Positions 10,161 to 17,289 of a stretch of DNA of 64,000 nucleotides are shown in pieces. Source of the stretch: Oscillospiraceae bacterium (GTDB lineage: Bacteria > Bacillota > Clostridia > Oscillospirales > Oscillospiraceae); assembly GCA_910575815.1 (NCBI GenBank), contig CAJTFN010000016.1, forward strand, positions 38,203 through 102,202, written 5' to 3'. The first letter of the stretch is position 1, and the number at the start of each line of letters is the position of its first letter. The translations under genes and the position numbers were made by a program. The notes under the pieces were generated by a model, which made no database searches, was not told the DNA's origin, and worked only from the letters and a program-made list of their open reading frames with translations.

Positions 10161-10189
10161 TAATCGTCTTGTAGCCTCTTGCATAACAT
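10161..10189 (+). promoter_or_regulatory. element promoter TAATCG-n14-GCATAACAT
   Basis: Correct spacing, 46 nt upstream of the gene at 10235, just downstream of the sigma-A-type promoter; tandem promoters. Confidence 0.55.
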
Positions 10190-10234
10190 CAGGCAACCTT
10201 CTACAAGGGAATCATATTTTGGGGGAATTCTTTC

Positions 10235-10660
10235 ATGAGGAAACTTGTCAAACCAATCATCTGTCTGGTCTTGGTGGCCATATCCCTTCCGTGGCTGGCA
10301 AAGAACTACTGGAGATTTGACCCACGCTTAACATACAACGGCGAAATCTTCGACCCGGTACTCACAGAAGAGTACGACGCCGAAGCCCGGGCCAGCGAAG
10401 ACTATGTTCACGTCATCACCGAGGATGGTCTCGCTGTGCCCTTGGCGCTTGGCAACAACGGCGTTGAACACAGACAAGTTCATATGATGGTGGACGGCCA
10501 GGAAGTGGCCCTCAAGTTTGAGAACAACCACCTGGTTGGGTACGCTCCAGACATCAAAAATGGTGCCATAAGCTCCTATGTATTTTACAGGGACTATGGC
10601 ATGATGCTCGACTTGTTCAACGAATATTGCCGGCAGGGCGAACTGCTCAAGAGAACCTGA
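10235..10660 (+). CDS. hypothetical protein with N-terminal membrane anchor
   Basis: 141 aa. Residues 5-22 form a hydrophobic helix that could be an uncleaved signal-anchor; the rest is a small soluble beta-rich domain predicted outside the membrane. No family recognised. Start preceded by GGGGGAATTC. Two stacked promoters, one with a palindromic operator, suggest tight control. Confidence 0.65.
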   Translation: MRKLVKPIICLVLVAISLPWLAKNYWRFDPRLTYNGEIFDPVLTEEYDAEARASEDYVHVITEDGLAVPLALGNNGVEHRQVHMMVDGQEVALKFENNHLVGYAPDIKNGAISSYVFYRDYGMMLDLFNEYCRQGELLKRT

Positions 10661-10666
10661 TAATAC

Positions 10667-10709
10667 AACCCCTCCTTGCTGTTCCGGCAGCGGGGAGGGG
10701 TTTCTTTTT
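10667..10709 (+). terminator. Rho-independent terminator
   Basis: Long AACCCCTCC...GGAGGGGTT stem followed by TTCTTTTT. Confidence 0.9.
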
Positions 10710-10759
10710 CCGGTTGGTTCTATTTTTCTTTTCGCCGCTAAAAAATTTTTGTACTTTGT

Positions 10760-10788
10760 TTGACATCCCCATAAAACTCCTGTATGAT
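10760..10788 (+). promoter_or_regulatory. sigma-A promoter TTGACA-17-TATGAT
   Basis: Near-consensus; predicted start about 10796, upstream of the zinc-ribbon gene. Confidence 0.8.
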
Positions 10789-10854
10789 GAGAGCATCGAG
10801 ATGCCAAACTACAATAGGAGGTATGACCGGATATATTTCCGGTTTATTTTGCGT

Positions 10855-11085
10855 ATGGAAACCAAAGGAAAATGCAGCAAGTGCGGAAAAACCTTTCCCA
10901 CAGAGGAACTTCATCTTTTGCCCGAAAGCGACGCTTATGAACGGGCTTACTTCAAGTCGCTCACCGGCGGTCCCGCTCCGGAGCCCCTTGATGAGGACGA
11001 GCTGAGGAAGAAGTACGGATTCACCAGCACAGACCTGCTTTGTGAGGACTGTCTGGCAGAACTGACCCAGCAGGGGAGGGAGTGA
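10855..11085 (+). CDS. small zinc-ribbon protein, 76 aa
   Basis: Two CxxC pairs (CSKCG near the start, CEDC near the end) form a probable four-Cys zinc site around an acidic central helix. Start choice is uncertain: AGGAGG at 10816-10821 is too close to an out-of-frame ATG, and the hairpin ACCGG/CCGGT (10826-10843) lies between it and the in-frame ATG at 10855; an ATG at 10801 would be almost leaderless. Function unknown; perhaps a DNA-binding or regulatory ribbon of the replicon core. Confidence 0.6.
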   Translation: METKGKCSKCGKTFPTEELHLLPESDAYERAYFKSLTGGPAPEPLDEDELRKKYGFTSTDLLCEDCLAELTQQGRE

Positions 11086-11184
11086 TGCAGCCCCAAGCGG
11101 AAAAAGGATTGTCGAACGAACCTTTGTTCTGAAAGCTGCTATTTTCAGAACTTGTAAAGGAATTTTATTTTACAACTGTTTTTT

Positions 11185-11218
11185 GTCCCGTCCAGGGGTG
11201 GCTGGACGGGACCTTTTT
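11185..11218 (+). terminator. Rho-independent terminator
   Basis: GTCCCGTCCA / TGGACGGGAC stem then CTTTTTC. Confidence 0.88.
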
Positions 11219-11219
11219 C

Positions 11220-11384
11220 GAACCACCGTCAAGTTGTTTTCCTTTACATTTTTTAATCGTATTTTTCGTGTTTTTTTCATGAAAATTGCGTCGATTTTTC
11301 CACTTTTTTCACATGGTTTTCCACCATCCTATGAAATTTCATCGAAAATCAATTGAAATTACATCAAATTTCACCGAAAAAGGA
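11220..11384. other. AT-rich non-coding stretch with short direct repeats upstream of the replication genes
   Basis: No gene seen. Strongly AT-rich against GC-rich surroundings. GAAATTTCATCGAAAA (from 11333) and GAAATTACATCAAATT (from 11355) repeat at a 22-bp interval, followed by a third related AAATTTCACCGAAAA. Candidate DNA-unwinding element or UP element next to the initiator gene. Confidence 0.5.
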
Positions 11385-11414
11385 TTGACAATTCATCCCA
11401 TTCTCCCTTAAAAT
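11385..11414 (+). promoter_or_regulatory. sigma-A promoter TTGACA-18-TAAAAT
   Basis: Drives the TIGR04540-like gene and probably the downstream initiator gene. Confidence 0.8.
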
Positions 11415-11446
11415 AAGTACATCATGTGTTTTGGGAGGGTTTGGAT

Positions 11447-11698
11447 ATGGCGCTGTCACTATATCACACGACCTATTTATCTCTGGCAAACGACATCATT
11501 TCTTTGGTGGACGATTATAAGGCAAAGCGAATTGATGAAGAAGGGCTTCAGGACTACATCCGCGCCTGGAGTGTCAACTGCCCCAATCTTCTTTTTCAAG
11601 AAGGAAATTCAGAATCTCTCTCGCCCACGATTATGAAAAAAATTGGCAAGAAACGCGGTGTTCTGGTCCTGACCGCATGGAAGACCATCAAGAACTAA
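11447..11698 (+). CDS. TIGR04540-like small protein
   Basis: 83 aa from the ATG at 11447 (GGGAGGG upstream). The pattern 'YxTxxSLANDIISLVDDYKAKRI...LQDYIRAW...SPTIMKKIGKKRGVLVL' matches my recollection of the TIGR04540 family of Clostridia, small proteins commonly next to plasmid or ICE replication genes. Function unknown. It precedes the RepA-like initiator by 39 nt on one transcript. Confidence 0.65.
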   Translation: MALSLYHTTYLSLANDIISLVDDYKAKRIDEEGLQDYIRAWSVNCPNLLFQEGNSESLSPTIMKKIGKKRGVLVLTAWKTIKN

Positions 11699-11737
11699 CC
11701 CTGACCAAGTACAGAAGAGAGGGGAGGTGGGACCTCG

Positions 11738-13063
11738 ATGGAGAAAGAGCAGGCATATATCCAAACAGATTGGGCAGAAGTGTTGCGGACAAAGGGCATC
11801 CGGGCCAGGGGCTACGGCATCGTCCCTAAGTACGCCATGCAGGATACCGACCTGGAGCTGTCCGATAAGGCATTGTACGCATACCTGTGCAGTCTCTCCG
11901 GGAATGACCATGAGACGTATCCGGCCGTATCGACCATCAAATCCCACCTCAAAATCGGGGACAAATCCTTCACGACCCGTATGAAACATCTTGTGGAGAC
12001 GGGTTACGTTGAGGTAAAGAAGGTTCACACTCCCGGCAACAAGTTCTCCAATAACATCTATTGTCTGACCCAGCGGCCCAAGAAGTTCTTTTTGGAACCT
12101 CCAAGAACGCCAAAAGGGAAGGAAATTCGCAATACTATCCTCGCCGATGGAATTTTGGGCGGCGGCTACGGTCAGATTCCCAAAATGGTCATGTGCGACG
12201 CCCGCCTTGATATTAAATCCAAGGGTATATATGCTTACCTCGCGGCCTTCACCGGGGCCGGAGAGGTAGCGTTCCCGGCAAGAGACCAAATACTTCGGGA
12301 ACTAAACATCCTGAAAGGGACATATTACCGATACTTCAACCCGCTCCTTGAACTGAATTATATAACCGTTATCAAGCGCAAAAACCGTGAATTTGAAAGA
12401 AATCAGTACGTTTTGAACACAAATCCAGACGATACAAAGGGAATCGAAAGGAAAGAAGTATGTCCCGTTTCAGCGTGTCCCGTTTCGGCACGTACCGTAT
12501 CAGGGGGTCCCGTTCCTGCGAGTCTCGCAGATGCAAGTCCCGCTTCGGCAAGTCCGGTAACTGGGGGTCACGTTTTGGCGGGGGCGGAAAAGAAGGGCAC
12601 TACTAAAATCACCGTACCTATCAACACCTCTTCTATTAACTCTTTGGACAACCATCAATCATATCTACCCTTTCTCTCCTCCTGGAACCGTACCGCCCTC
12701 TTGAAAGAAATTGATAAGATTGATTTGATGGCGAGAGAAGAACTCCAAGCAGAACTCTATGAATGGTACGGAGTTACCGACGAGTGCTACGGAAAAAATA
12801 TTGACCCGGACATCCCACCCAGAGAACGTGCCCTAGTAGACTACATCGTCGACTACATACAAACCGGACGGCCCTACATCTCCAGTGGAATCAGGGTCAG
12901 CCGGGAAGAGATGATAGCCCGCCTTCTCCAGCTGGACAACGAGGATATTATGAGAGTAGGGGAGAGGGTAGCAGAACAAATCGGATTTGGGACCGTTGCC
13001 AATCCAAAGGCATACGCGCTGCACTCGCTGTACAACCAAAGCATATCCGGGAAAATGGAATGA
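11738..13063 (+). CDS. RepA-like replication initiator (two winged helices, DUF6017-like C-terminus)
   Basis: 441 aa. Two winged-helix domains: about 30-110 (LSDKALYAYLCSLSGNDHET, then a TYPAVSTIKSHLKIG recognition region) and about 150-235 (a parallel copy). Residues 242-281 are eight pentapeptide repeats of the type (C/S)PVSA, encoded by 15-bp DNA repeats. The C-terminal 110 residues resemble the DUF6017 domain of Firmicutes replication initiators (RERALVDYIVDYI, then a LLQLDNEDI segment and a KAYALHSLYNQS end). It would bind the origin and recruit host replication proteins. Followed by a terminator and a repeat cluster. Initiator family confident; origin position inferred. Confidence 0.82.
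   Translation: MEKEQAYIQTDWAEVLRTKGIRARGYGIVPKYAMQDTDLELSDKALYAYLCSLSGNDHETYPAVSTIKSHLKIGDKSFTTRMKHLVETGYVEVKKVHTPGNKFSNNIYCLTQRPKKFFLEPPRTPKGKEIRNTILADGILGGGYGQIPKMVMCDARLDIKSKGIYAYLAAFTGAGEVAFPARDQILRELNILKGTYYRYFNPLLELNYITVIKRKNREFERNQYVLNTNPDDTKGIERKEVCPVSACPVSARTVSGGPVPASLADASPASASPVTGGHVLAGAEKKGTTKITVPINTSSINSLDNHQSYLPFLSSWNRTALLKEIDKIDLMAREELQAELYEWYGVTDECYGKNIDPDIPPRERALVDYIVDYIQTGRPYISSGIRVSREEMIARLLQLDNEDIMRVGERVAEQIGFGTVANPKAYALHSLYNQSISGKME
12461..12580 (+). repeat. eight 15-bp tandem repeats inside the initiator gene
   Basis: Copies at 12461, 12476, 12491, 12506, 12521, 12536, 12551 and 12566 with consensus nGTCCCGTTTCnGCn; degenerate in places. In RepA_N plasmids the origin lies within the rep coding sequence, so these may be in-gene iterons. 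Confidence 0.65.
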
Positions 13064-13095
13064 CCACTCCTTTGCGAAAGCGAGGGGTGGTTTTT
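13063..13095 (+). terminator. terminator of the initiator gene
   Basis: ACCACTCC / GGGGTGGT stem then TTTTC. Confidence 0.8.
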
Positions 13096-13097
13096 CA

Positions 13098-13333
13098 TTT
13101 GGCAACCGGGGTGAGAGAACGACTCCAGTTGACAATTGGGGAAGCAGGGGAAACAGCCCCGCATCCACTGTCCCCCAATTGCCAATCGGGGGACACAGGG
13201 AAGAGAAGCGCCCTCTCGTCGATTCTCAATTGGCAATTGGAAAGTGGCCGGCAGGAGTGCCCTTCCGCTCGGATTTTCATTTGTCAACTGGAGACAAGCG
13301 GAACATCTTTGCTTTCCCGTTTGCCAATTGGGG
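13098..13333. repeat. six spaced copies of TTGnCAAyTGGGG
   Basis: Copies at 13099, 13129, 13179, 13230, 13281 and 13321, spaced about 29, 50, 51, 51 and 40 bp. The third sits in an inverted pair with CCCCCAATTG; the last abuts the -35 of the Xre promoter. Candidate iterons, partition site or operators. No gene seen here. Confidence 0.65.
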
Positions 13334-13337
13334 ATTC

Positions 13338-13366
13338 TTGACACCAGCATGACTTTCGTGTATAAT
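13338..13366 (+). promoter_or_regulatory. sigma-A promoter TTGACA-17-TATAAT
   Basis: Perfect consensus hexamers and spacing upstream of the Xre-family gene. Confidence 0.9.
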
Positions 13367-13399
13367 TTCCTCAGTGAACACGGAAAGGGGGAGTCTCCC

Positions 13400-13783
13400 G
13401 TGAGCCAGGCGGTCCAACAATCCGAATCCACCATTAGCGCAGTTTTGGAGCAGCTCGTAAAGAGAGCGGGCAAGAACCTCAAGGAAATCGCAGCAGAGAC
13501 CGACATCCCATATAATACGCTGTATAACATCCGCAGCCGAGACTCCAGCCGGACATCCCTGCGGACGTTGAAAATTCTGGCGGACTATTTTGGGGAAGAC
13601 CTGTCTGTTTTTTTGGGGTTTGAGGGATACAAGCGCCCCGTCCGGCTGTCTCCGAAAGAGGAGAGGATGCTGAAGCAGTACCGAGAACTCTCTGATGCCG
13701 CCCAGGACAGGGTAGACGGAGCCATCGAGGATGCGATGGCAAATCCCAAAAACCGCCGCAGAGACCGCCAGAACGTCCCCTGA
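13400..13783 (+). CDS. Xre-family HTH transcriptional repressor
   Basis: 127 aa from the GTG at 13400 (AAAGGGGG upstream). Residues 9-65 are a Cro/C1-type helix-turn-helix: ISAVLEQLVKRAGKNLKEIA, an ETDIPYNTLYNIRS recognition helix, and a LRTLKILADYFGEDLSVFLG closing segment. The tail is charged with a helix about 80-105. It probably controls its own strong promoter and perhaps the initiator operon, acting as copy-number or lysogeny-type switch (inference); the adjoining TTGnCAAyTGGGG repeats are candidate operators. Confidence 0.85.
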   Translation: MSQAVQQSESTISAVLEQLVKRAGKNLKEIAAETDIPYNTLYNIRSRDSSRTSLRTLKILADYFGEDLSVFLGFEGYKRPVRLSPKEERMLKQYRELSDAAQDRVDGAIEDAMANPKNRRRDRQNVP

Positions 13784-13861
13784 GCGCGTTTTAAGGGTAG
13801 GGTAGTATCCCAAGGCGGGTAAGACCGTCAGACGCGCCCCAGAGCCGTCCAGAATGCGAAA

Positions 13862-13896
13862 CAGCCCTATCCGATTATGGAGGGGCTGGTCTTTTT
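13862..13896 (+). terminator. Rho-independent terminator
   Basis: CAGCCC / GGGCTG stem followed by GTCTTTTTG. Confidence 0.75.
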
Positions 13897-13918
13897 GCCT
13901 CAATGAAGCTGAAAAGGC

Positions 13919-14050
13919 AAAGGTCCTAGCCTTTCGGCTAGGGCCTTTACTTTCGTGAAAGATGGGTTAGATGGGCTGCTTATCGTCCACGCTATCGTGT
14001 CGAGCGGCTTTACTGGAGTTCACCAGCACCTCGCACCCCTATCCCATTGT
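13919..14050 (-). ncRNA. candidate small RNA, about 130 nt
   Basis: An element promoter at 14057-14085 fires into about 130 nt with no usable reading frame (its first ATG meets TAG two codons later), ending at a hairpin (AAAGGCCCTAGCC / GGCTAGGACCTTT) and TGCCTTTT. The interior can fold: GTGCGAG pairs with CTCGACAC around a CTGG-TGAA-CTCCAG hairpin. No known RNA family recognised. Confidence 0.5.
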
Positions 14051-14056
14051 CTGACT

Positions 14057-14085
14057 ATTATATGCACTGCTATCAAAAAATATCA
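14057..14085 (-). promoter_or_regulatory. element promoter TGATAT-n14-GCATATAAT
   Basis: Strong GCATATAAT box with no coding gene downstream; upstream of the candidate small RNA. Confidence 0.65.
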
Positions 14086-14149
14086 GGCAAGAAAACAACG
14101 AATCTTTTTGAGCGAAGAATGTGCTCTTAGGGATGGAGGGGGAAATACT

Positions 14150-14656
14150 TCACACTTCCTGCGAAACAATAGATAGGCACTCCTCCTTAGCCTCCAACAG
14201 CCGCCGAATTTCTTCGCTGCCTGCGCCGTTGGTCTGGTCCACATCCATCGCCGCTGCCCGGAACGCCTTCTGGATGTCATCCGCCGTGGTTCCGGTCTGG
14301 GTGAGCCCCAAGGTGGCGAAACAGTCCGGAACTGGAACATGGCAGGGTAGGGATTTCAGAATACCCTCTACCCAGGTTTGAAGGTCATAGATGCCCCTGT
14401 TGGATGCCCGGGCAAGGTCCTCCAGAGTCAGGACGATTTGGCAGAAGGCGTCGGAACCATAAGACAACGGGTGCCCATGAGCGGCGGCGCTGTCGATGCT
14501 GTGCTCAAAGCGATATTCCTGCCCCTTGTAGGTAAAGGTCACCCAGGCAGCCCGCCGGGTGTAGTCATAATCGAATTTGTCGATGCCAAGCCGGGTCATG
14601 ACTGTTCCCAGCTTTTTCTCATAAGTTGCCGTGTTATAGCGTTTCGCATTCGCCAT
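14150..14656 (-). CDS. hypothetical protein with J-domain-like C-terminus lacking HPD
   Basis: 168 aa from the ATG at 14656 (GTGGAGGG upstream). Residues about 120-168 follow the DnaJ pattern (an LGL start, DDIQKAFRAAAMD for helix II, EEIRRLLEAKEECL for helix III), but the HPD tripeptide that activates Hsp70 is absent (DVDQ occupies that place). So it would be a J-like protein unable to stimulate DnaK. The N-terminal 110 residues are unrecognised. Own promoter at 14694. Confidence 0.55.
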   Translation of the reverse strand: MANAKRYNTATYEKKLGTVMTRLGIDKFDYDYTRRAAWVTFTYKGQEYRFEHSIDSAAAHGHPLSYGSDAFCQIVLTLEDLARASNRGIYDLQTWVEGILKSLPCHVPVPDCFATLGLTQTGTTADDIQKAFRAAAMDVDQTNGAGSEEIRRLLEAKEECLSIVSQEV

Positions 14657-14693
14657 ACCTGCGCCCTCCACTTCTTGTGATTTTTATATCCTT

Positions 14694-14722
14694 ATTATAT
14701 GCAGGAGCGTGAAAAACAACTT
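14694..14722 (-). promoter_or_regulatory. element promoter AAGTTG-n14-GCATATAAT
   Basis: 38 nt upstream of the J-like gene. Confidence 0.7.
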
Positions 14723-14779
14723 TCGTCCCTGGCATATTAGCACAGAGCATTTCCCTCCGTCAAAAGAAGTTCCTTTCCA

Positions 14780-14808
14780 GAATACCTTTCCCGATTGGCG
14801 CATAAGAT
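14780..14808 (+). promoter_or_regulatory. element promoter GAATAC-n14-GCATAAGAT
   Basis: 49 nt upstream of the gene at 14857, divergent from the promoter at 14694. Confidence 0.7.
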
Positions 14809-14856
14809 TCCTCCAAACACACAATAGGAAATTTATGAAGTGAGGAGGAAAGGAAC

Positions 14857-15456
14857 ATGGTGTACTATATTAGCAATCGGGTACTCTACCGCGGATTCCA
14901 CAGCTGTCCGGGCAGCCGAAAGAGGGTTATCCGGCAGGATGGAACGGTTGTAAAGGGGGAATGGCTTACAGGTCAATTGGTGGAAATTCCAATGGAAACA
15001 CCGCCGGGCGCCAGAGCTCAACTGCCAATTCTGTGCCTTGGGACGCCGGGAAAGCGACTTGGTTCCGTGTCTGCCCGGAGTGTGTACCCAGATACGCTGT
15101 CTCAGTTTTCGTGGACATACATCGATACGAAATGGGAGCTGCTTACAAAGAGGACGCAGGAGAATTGGATGCAGTCTCATCAGCCCAGCGAGTGGAAAGG
15201 AGTCCCTGTATTCGAGGGAGACATTTTTCTGGATGCGCTCGACCGGGAATACTATGTCGCGGAGTGTACGGTGCAGGAGGGATTCCGACTTCGCTCCGTG
15301 CAGACGGGCAAGTGTGACCCCTGGGAGTTTTCCCTCAAGAAGCTCAAGGGGAACCTTTGGGAACCGCCCAGGGATTTGGATACAGGGTTGCTCCAGGTAT
15401 TTCACCAGACTAGGAGAGCCGGGTGCCGGGAAGAAGCATTGTCTATCGCCATATGA
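14857..15456 (+). CDS. hypothetical protein with YopX-like motif, 199 aa
   Basis: Around residue 120 the sequence WKGVPVFEGDIFLD resembles the 'G..VyEGDIV' core of YopX-type phage proteins, and the following strands fit the small beta-rich fold. The rest is unrecognised. AGGAGGAAAGG lies upstream of the ATG. Function of YopX-like proteins is unknown; they are typical of Firmicutes prophages and mobile elements. Confidence 0.5.
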   Translation: MVYYISNRVLYRGFHSCPGSRKRVIRQDGTVVKGEWLTGQLVEIPMETPPGARAQLPILCLGTPGKRLGSVSARSVYPDTLSQFSWTYIDTKWELLTKRTQENWMQSHQPSEWKGVPVFEGDIFLDALDREYYVAECTVQEGFRLRSVQTGKCDPWEFSLKKLKGNLWEPPRDLDTGLLQVFHQTRRAGCREEALSIAI

Positions 15457-15458
15457 GA

Positions 15459-15497
15459 GACCCAGCCCTGTCCTGTTTGGATGGGGCTGGGTCTTTC
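15459..15497 (+). terminator. Rho-independent terminator
   Basis: GACCCAGCCC / GGGCTGGGTC stem then TTTCT. Confidence 0.85.
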
Positions 15498-15498
15498 T

Positions 15499-15639
15499 GA
15501 TTTGACAAGGATAGGTGGGCCATGGGTACGCTGGGATGGCTCAAGGCCCGACACAGATGGGAGAAAGCCGCACGAAACTGTGTCGGGAAGTGTGGGGCCA
15601 TTCCTCACTCATCCAAGTTTTTCTTTTGCCAAAGCAAAG
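15499..15639. repeat. intergenic inverted-repeat element, copy 2
   Basis: Outer arms GATTTGACAAGG and TTTTGCCAAAGCAAAG; perfect inner arms CCCGACACAG (15547-15556) and CTGTGTCGGG (15578-15587). Lies between convergent genes rather than divergent promoters. Confidence 0.7.
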
Positions 15640-15659
15640 CCCCGCCCTTTCGGGCGGGG
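15640..15659 (-). terminator. terminator of the acidic repeat gene
   Basis: CCCCGCCC / GGGCGGGG stem with a TTTC loop, then CTTTGCTTTGG on the minus strand. Confidence 0.75.
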
Positions 15660-15667
15660 TAATATTC

Positions 15668-16675
15668 TCAGCCGGCATCTTCGATGGAGGCGTCGTACTC
15701 GCCGCCGGGTTCGCAGCCGCTCAGGCCAACGGCAACGCCGTCCACGGTCAGCTCAACATCAGCAGTCAGAATCAGGCTGACGAAGCCGCCTTCGTTGAAC
15801 TCATCGTTCTTTTCCAGCACCGTGTCGCCGATGACAATCTCGGCGTCAAACGGCACCCGCAGCACGAAGGAGTCTGCCAGAACGACGATGCCGTCCTCAA
15901 ACCGGTATTCCTCGCCGGGCTCACATTCTGTCAGGTCGATGTCGCAGCCATCGATGTTCAGCTCGGTGTCAGTGCCGACTACCAGCCCGATTTCATCGTC
16001 GAGGGCTTCCTCTTTCGGGACCCAGGGTTTGCCGTCCCACAGGATGTCGGAGCTGCTCGGAACCCACAGAACAAAGGAATCATCCGGCAGCTCACTGCCT
16101 TCCTCATCGTCCAAGTCGAGCAGGTCATACTCCTCGCCGGGCTCACACTCACTGAGGTCAACGTGGCAGCCATCCACGGCCAGCAGTTCGCCGGGCAGAA
16201 TGTCGATGGGAACTTCGCCGTCCTCTTCCTCATCCAGGTAGTCAACCAGGTCGATGGGTTCGCCGTCAATTTCTACCGCCGCGTCAATGGGAACCCAGAT
16301 GGTGAAGGCGTCGTCCAGGTCGCTGAGAGATTCTTCGATGATGCTGTCAGTATCACCCAGGATTTCATCCAGGTCATCCGCAACCAGGTTACGCAGTTCC
16401 ACGACGTCGCTGACCATGGCGATAACACCGGACATCAGGTCATCACCGAGGTCGTTATTCACAACAGTGAACATGATGGCCCGCAGGGTAAAAATCATGC
16501 TCTCGCAGGTCAGCAGGACCTCGCCGGCGCCGGGCACATCAAACAGGCCCTCACCGTTGCAGTCATAAAGGGCGCTGGCGGCGTCACAGGTGGTTTCAAG
16601 GGCCTTGCCGAGTTCGTCCAGAACGTCCATGGTGGACTTGCGGAGAGTGATATCCTTCACAGAAACAGTCTTCAT
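15668..16675 (-). CDS. highly acidic protein with internal repeats, 335 aa
   Basis: The first 120 residues are helical; residues 120-335 contain three diverged units of about 70-90 aa, each with a strand like 'DSFVLWVP', a G-type turn, then 'DGCxxDLxECEPGEEYD'. Asp and Glu dominate throughout, so net charge is very negative. This suggests a beta-rich repeat scaffold or DNA-mimic, but I recognise no family. Start at 16675 has GGGAG 13 nt upstream. Promoter at 16752-16780 and terminator at 15640 make it a single-gene unit. Confidence 0.75.
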   Translation of the reverse strand: MKTVSVKDITLRKSTMDVLDELGKALETTCDAASALYDCNGEGLFDVPGAGEVLLTCESMIFTLRAIMFTVVNNDLGDDLMSGVIAMVSDVVELRNLVADDLDEILGDTDSIIEESLSDLDDAFTIWVPIDAAVEIDGEPIDLVDYLDEEEDGEVPIDILPGELLAVDGCHVDLSECEPGEEYDLLDLDDEEGSELPDDSFVLWVPSSSDILWDGKPWVPKEEALDDEIGLVVGTDTELNIDGCDIDLTECEPGEEYRFEDGIVVLADSFVLRVPFDAEIVIGDTVLEKNDEFNEGGFVSLILTADVELTVDGVAVGLSGCEPGGEYDASIEDAG

Positions 16676-16751
16676 GATGAAATGGCGCTCCCGTTCACAA
16701 TAGGGCAGCGCATCCTCCTTAAAAGTTTTGTTGGGTTTTGCTTAATGAGGT

Positions 16752-16780
16752 ATTATATGCAAGCCTCAGAAATCCTATCA
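16752..16780 (-). promoter_or_regulatory. element promoter TGATAG-n14-GCATATAAT
   Basis: 77 nt upstream of the acidic repeat gene; includes GGATTTCTGAGGCTT between the boxes. Confidence 0.75.
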
Positions 16781-16802
16781 CGGGAAGGACGGTAGTTTTG
16801 AC

Positions 16803-16831
16803 AAATTTTTTCCGGTCTCCCCGCATACGAT
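16803..16831 (+). promoter_or_regulatory. element promoter AAATTT-n14-GCATACGAT
   Basis: Divergent partner of the promoter at 16752; 51 nt upstream of the TTG start at 16882. Confidence 0.55.
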
Positions 16832-16881
16832 TAAAACATAAATGTCCTGGGGGTTCCCCGGGACGGAGGAGGCGATTTTTC

Positions 16882-17256
16882 TTGGAAAAAATTCCACATG
16901 TATCTAATGAAGAGCTGTCCCATTTGAGGGGCTCTCTGCCGGACTATAAATTCCGGGTTTTCGACTCATCGTTTTCGCGCAGCTACGGCCAGGATGCCGA
17001 ACTGCTGCTGTCTTGTGGACGGGAGCTTCTGTACGAGGCCGCCGAAATTTCGGAGGACCGGCTTTTGCTGGCAAAGGCGGAGGGCGGCGGTCTGACGGCG
17101 GCCCTGTATGTGGACCGTGATTATTTTGAAATCTCTCTCTGGGACGAAGATGGGCACCACCACGCTGGCGGCTGGCAATGGCCCATTGAGTTCCGGGGAC
17201 ATACGGTGGATGATTTGGAGTTTATGATGGCACAGCATCTTCTGCCGGAAAAATAG
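16882..17256 (+). CDS. hypothetical protein, 124 aa
   Basis: Start is a TTG at 16882 with GGAGGAGG upstream; the in-frame upstream region lies in the promoter and is unlikely to be coding. Compact alpha/beta protein, no recognised family. Its stop codon is part of the shared terminator with the convergent PARP gene. Confidence 0.65.
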   Translation: MEKIPHVSNEELSHLRGSLPDYKFRVFDSSFSRSYGQDAELLLSCGRELLYEAAEISEDRLLLAKAEGGGLTAALYVDRDYFEISLWDEDGHHHAGGWQWPIEFRGHTVDDLEFMMAQHLLPEK

Positions 17257-17289
17257 AACGGGACCCGACAAACGTCGGGTCCCGTTCTA
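17254..17289. terminator. bidirectional terminator
   Basis: Perfect 16-bp stem TAGAACGGGACCCGAC with an AAAC loop between convergent genes. Confidence 0.85.

Noticed and set aside
13098..13333. CRISPR array
   Set aside because: Repeats are only 13 nt, diverged, and spacing is 29-51 bp; no cas genes.
13955..14176. Possible 73-aa gene on the + strand after the Xre repressor
   Set aside because: No ribosome site, runs through a minus-strand promoter and into the end of the convergent gene.
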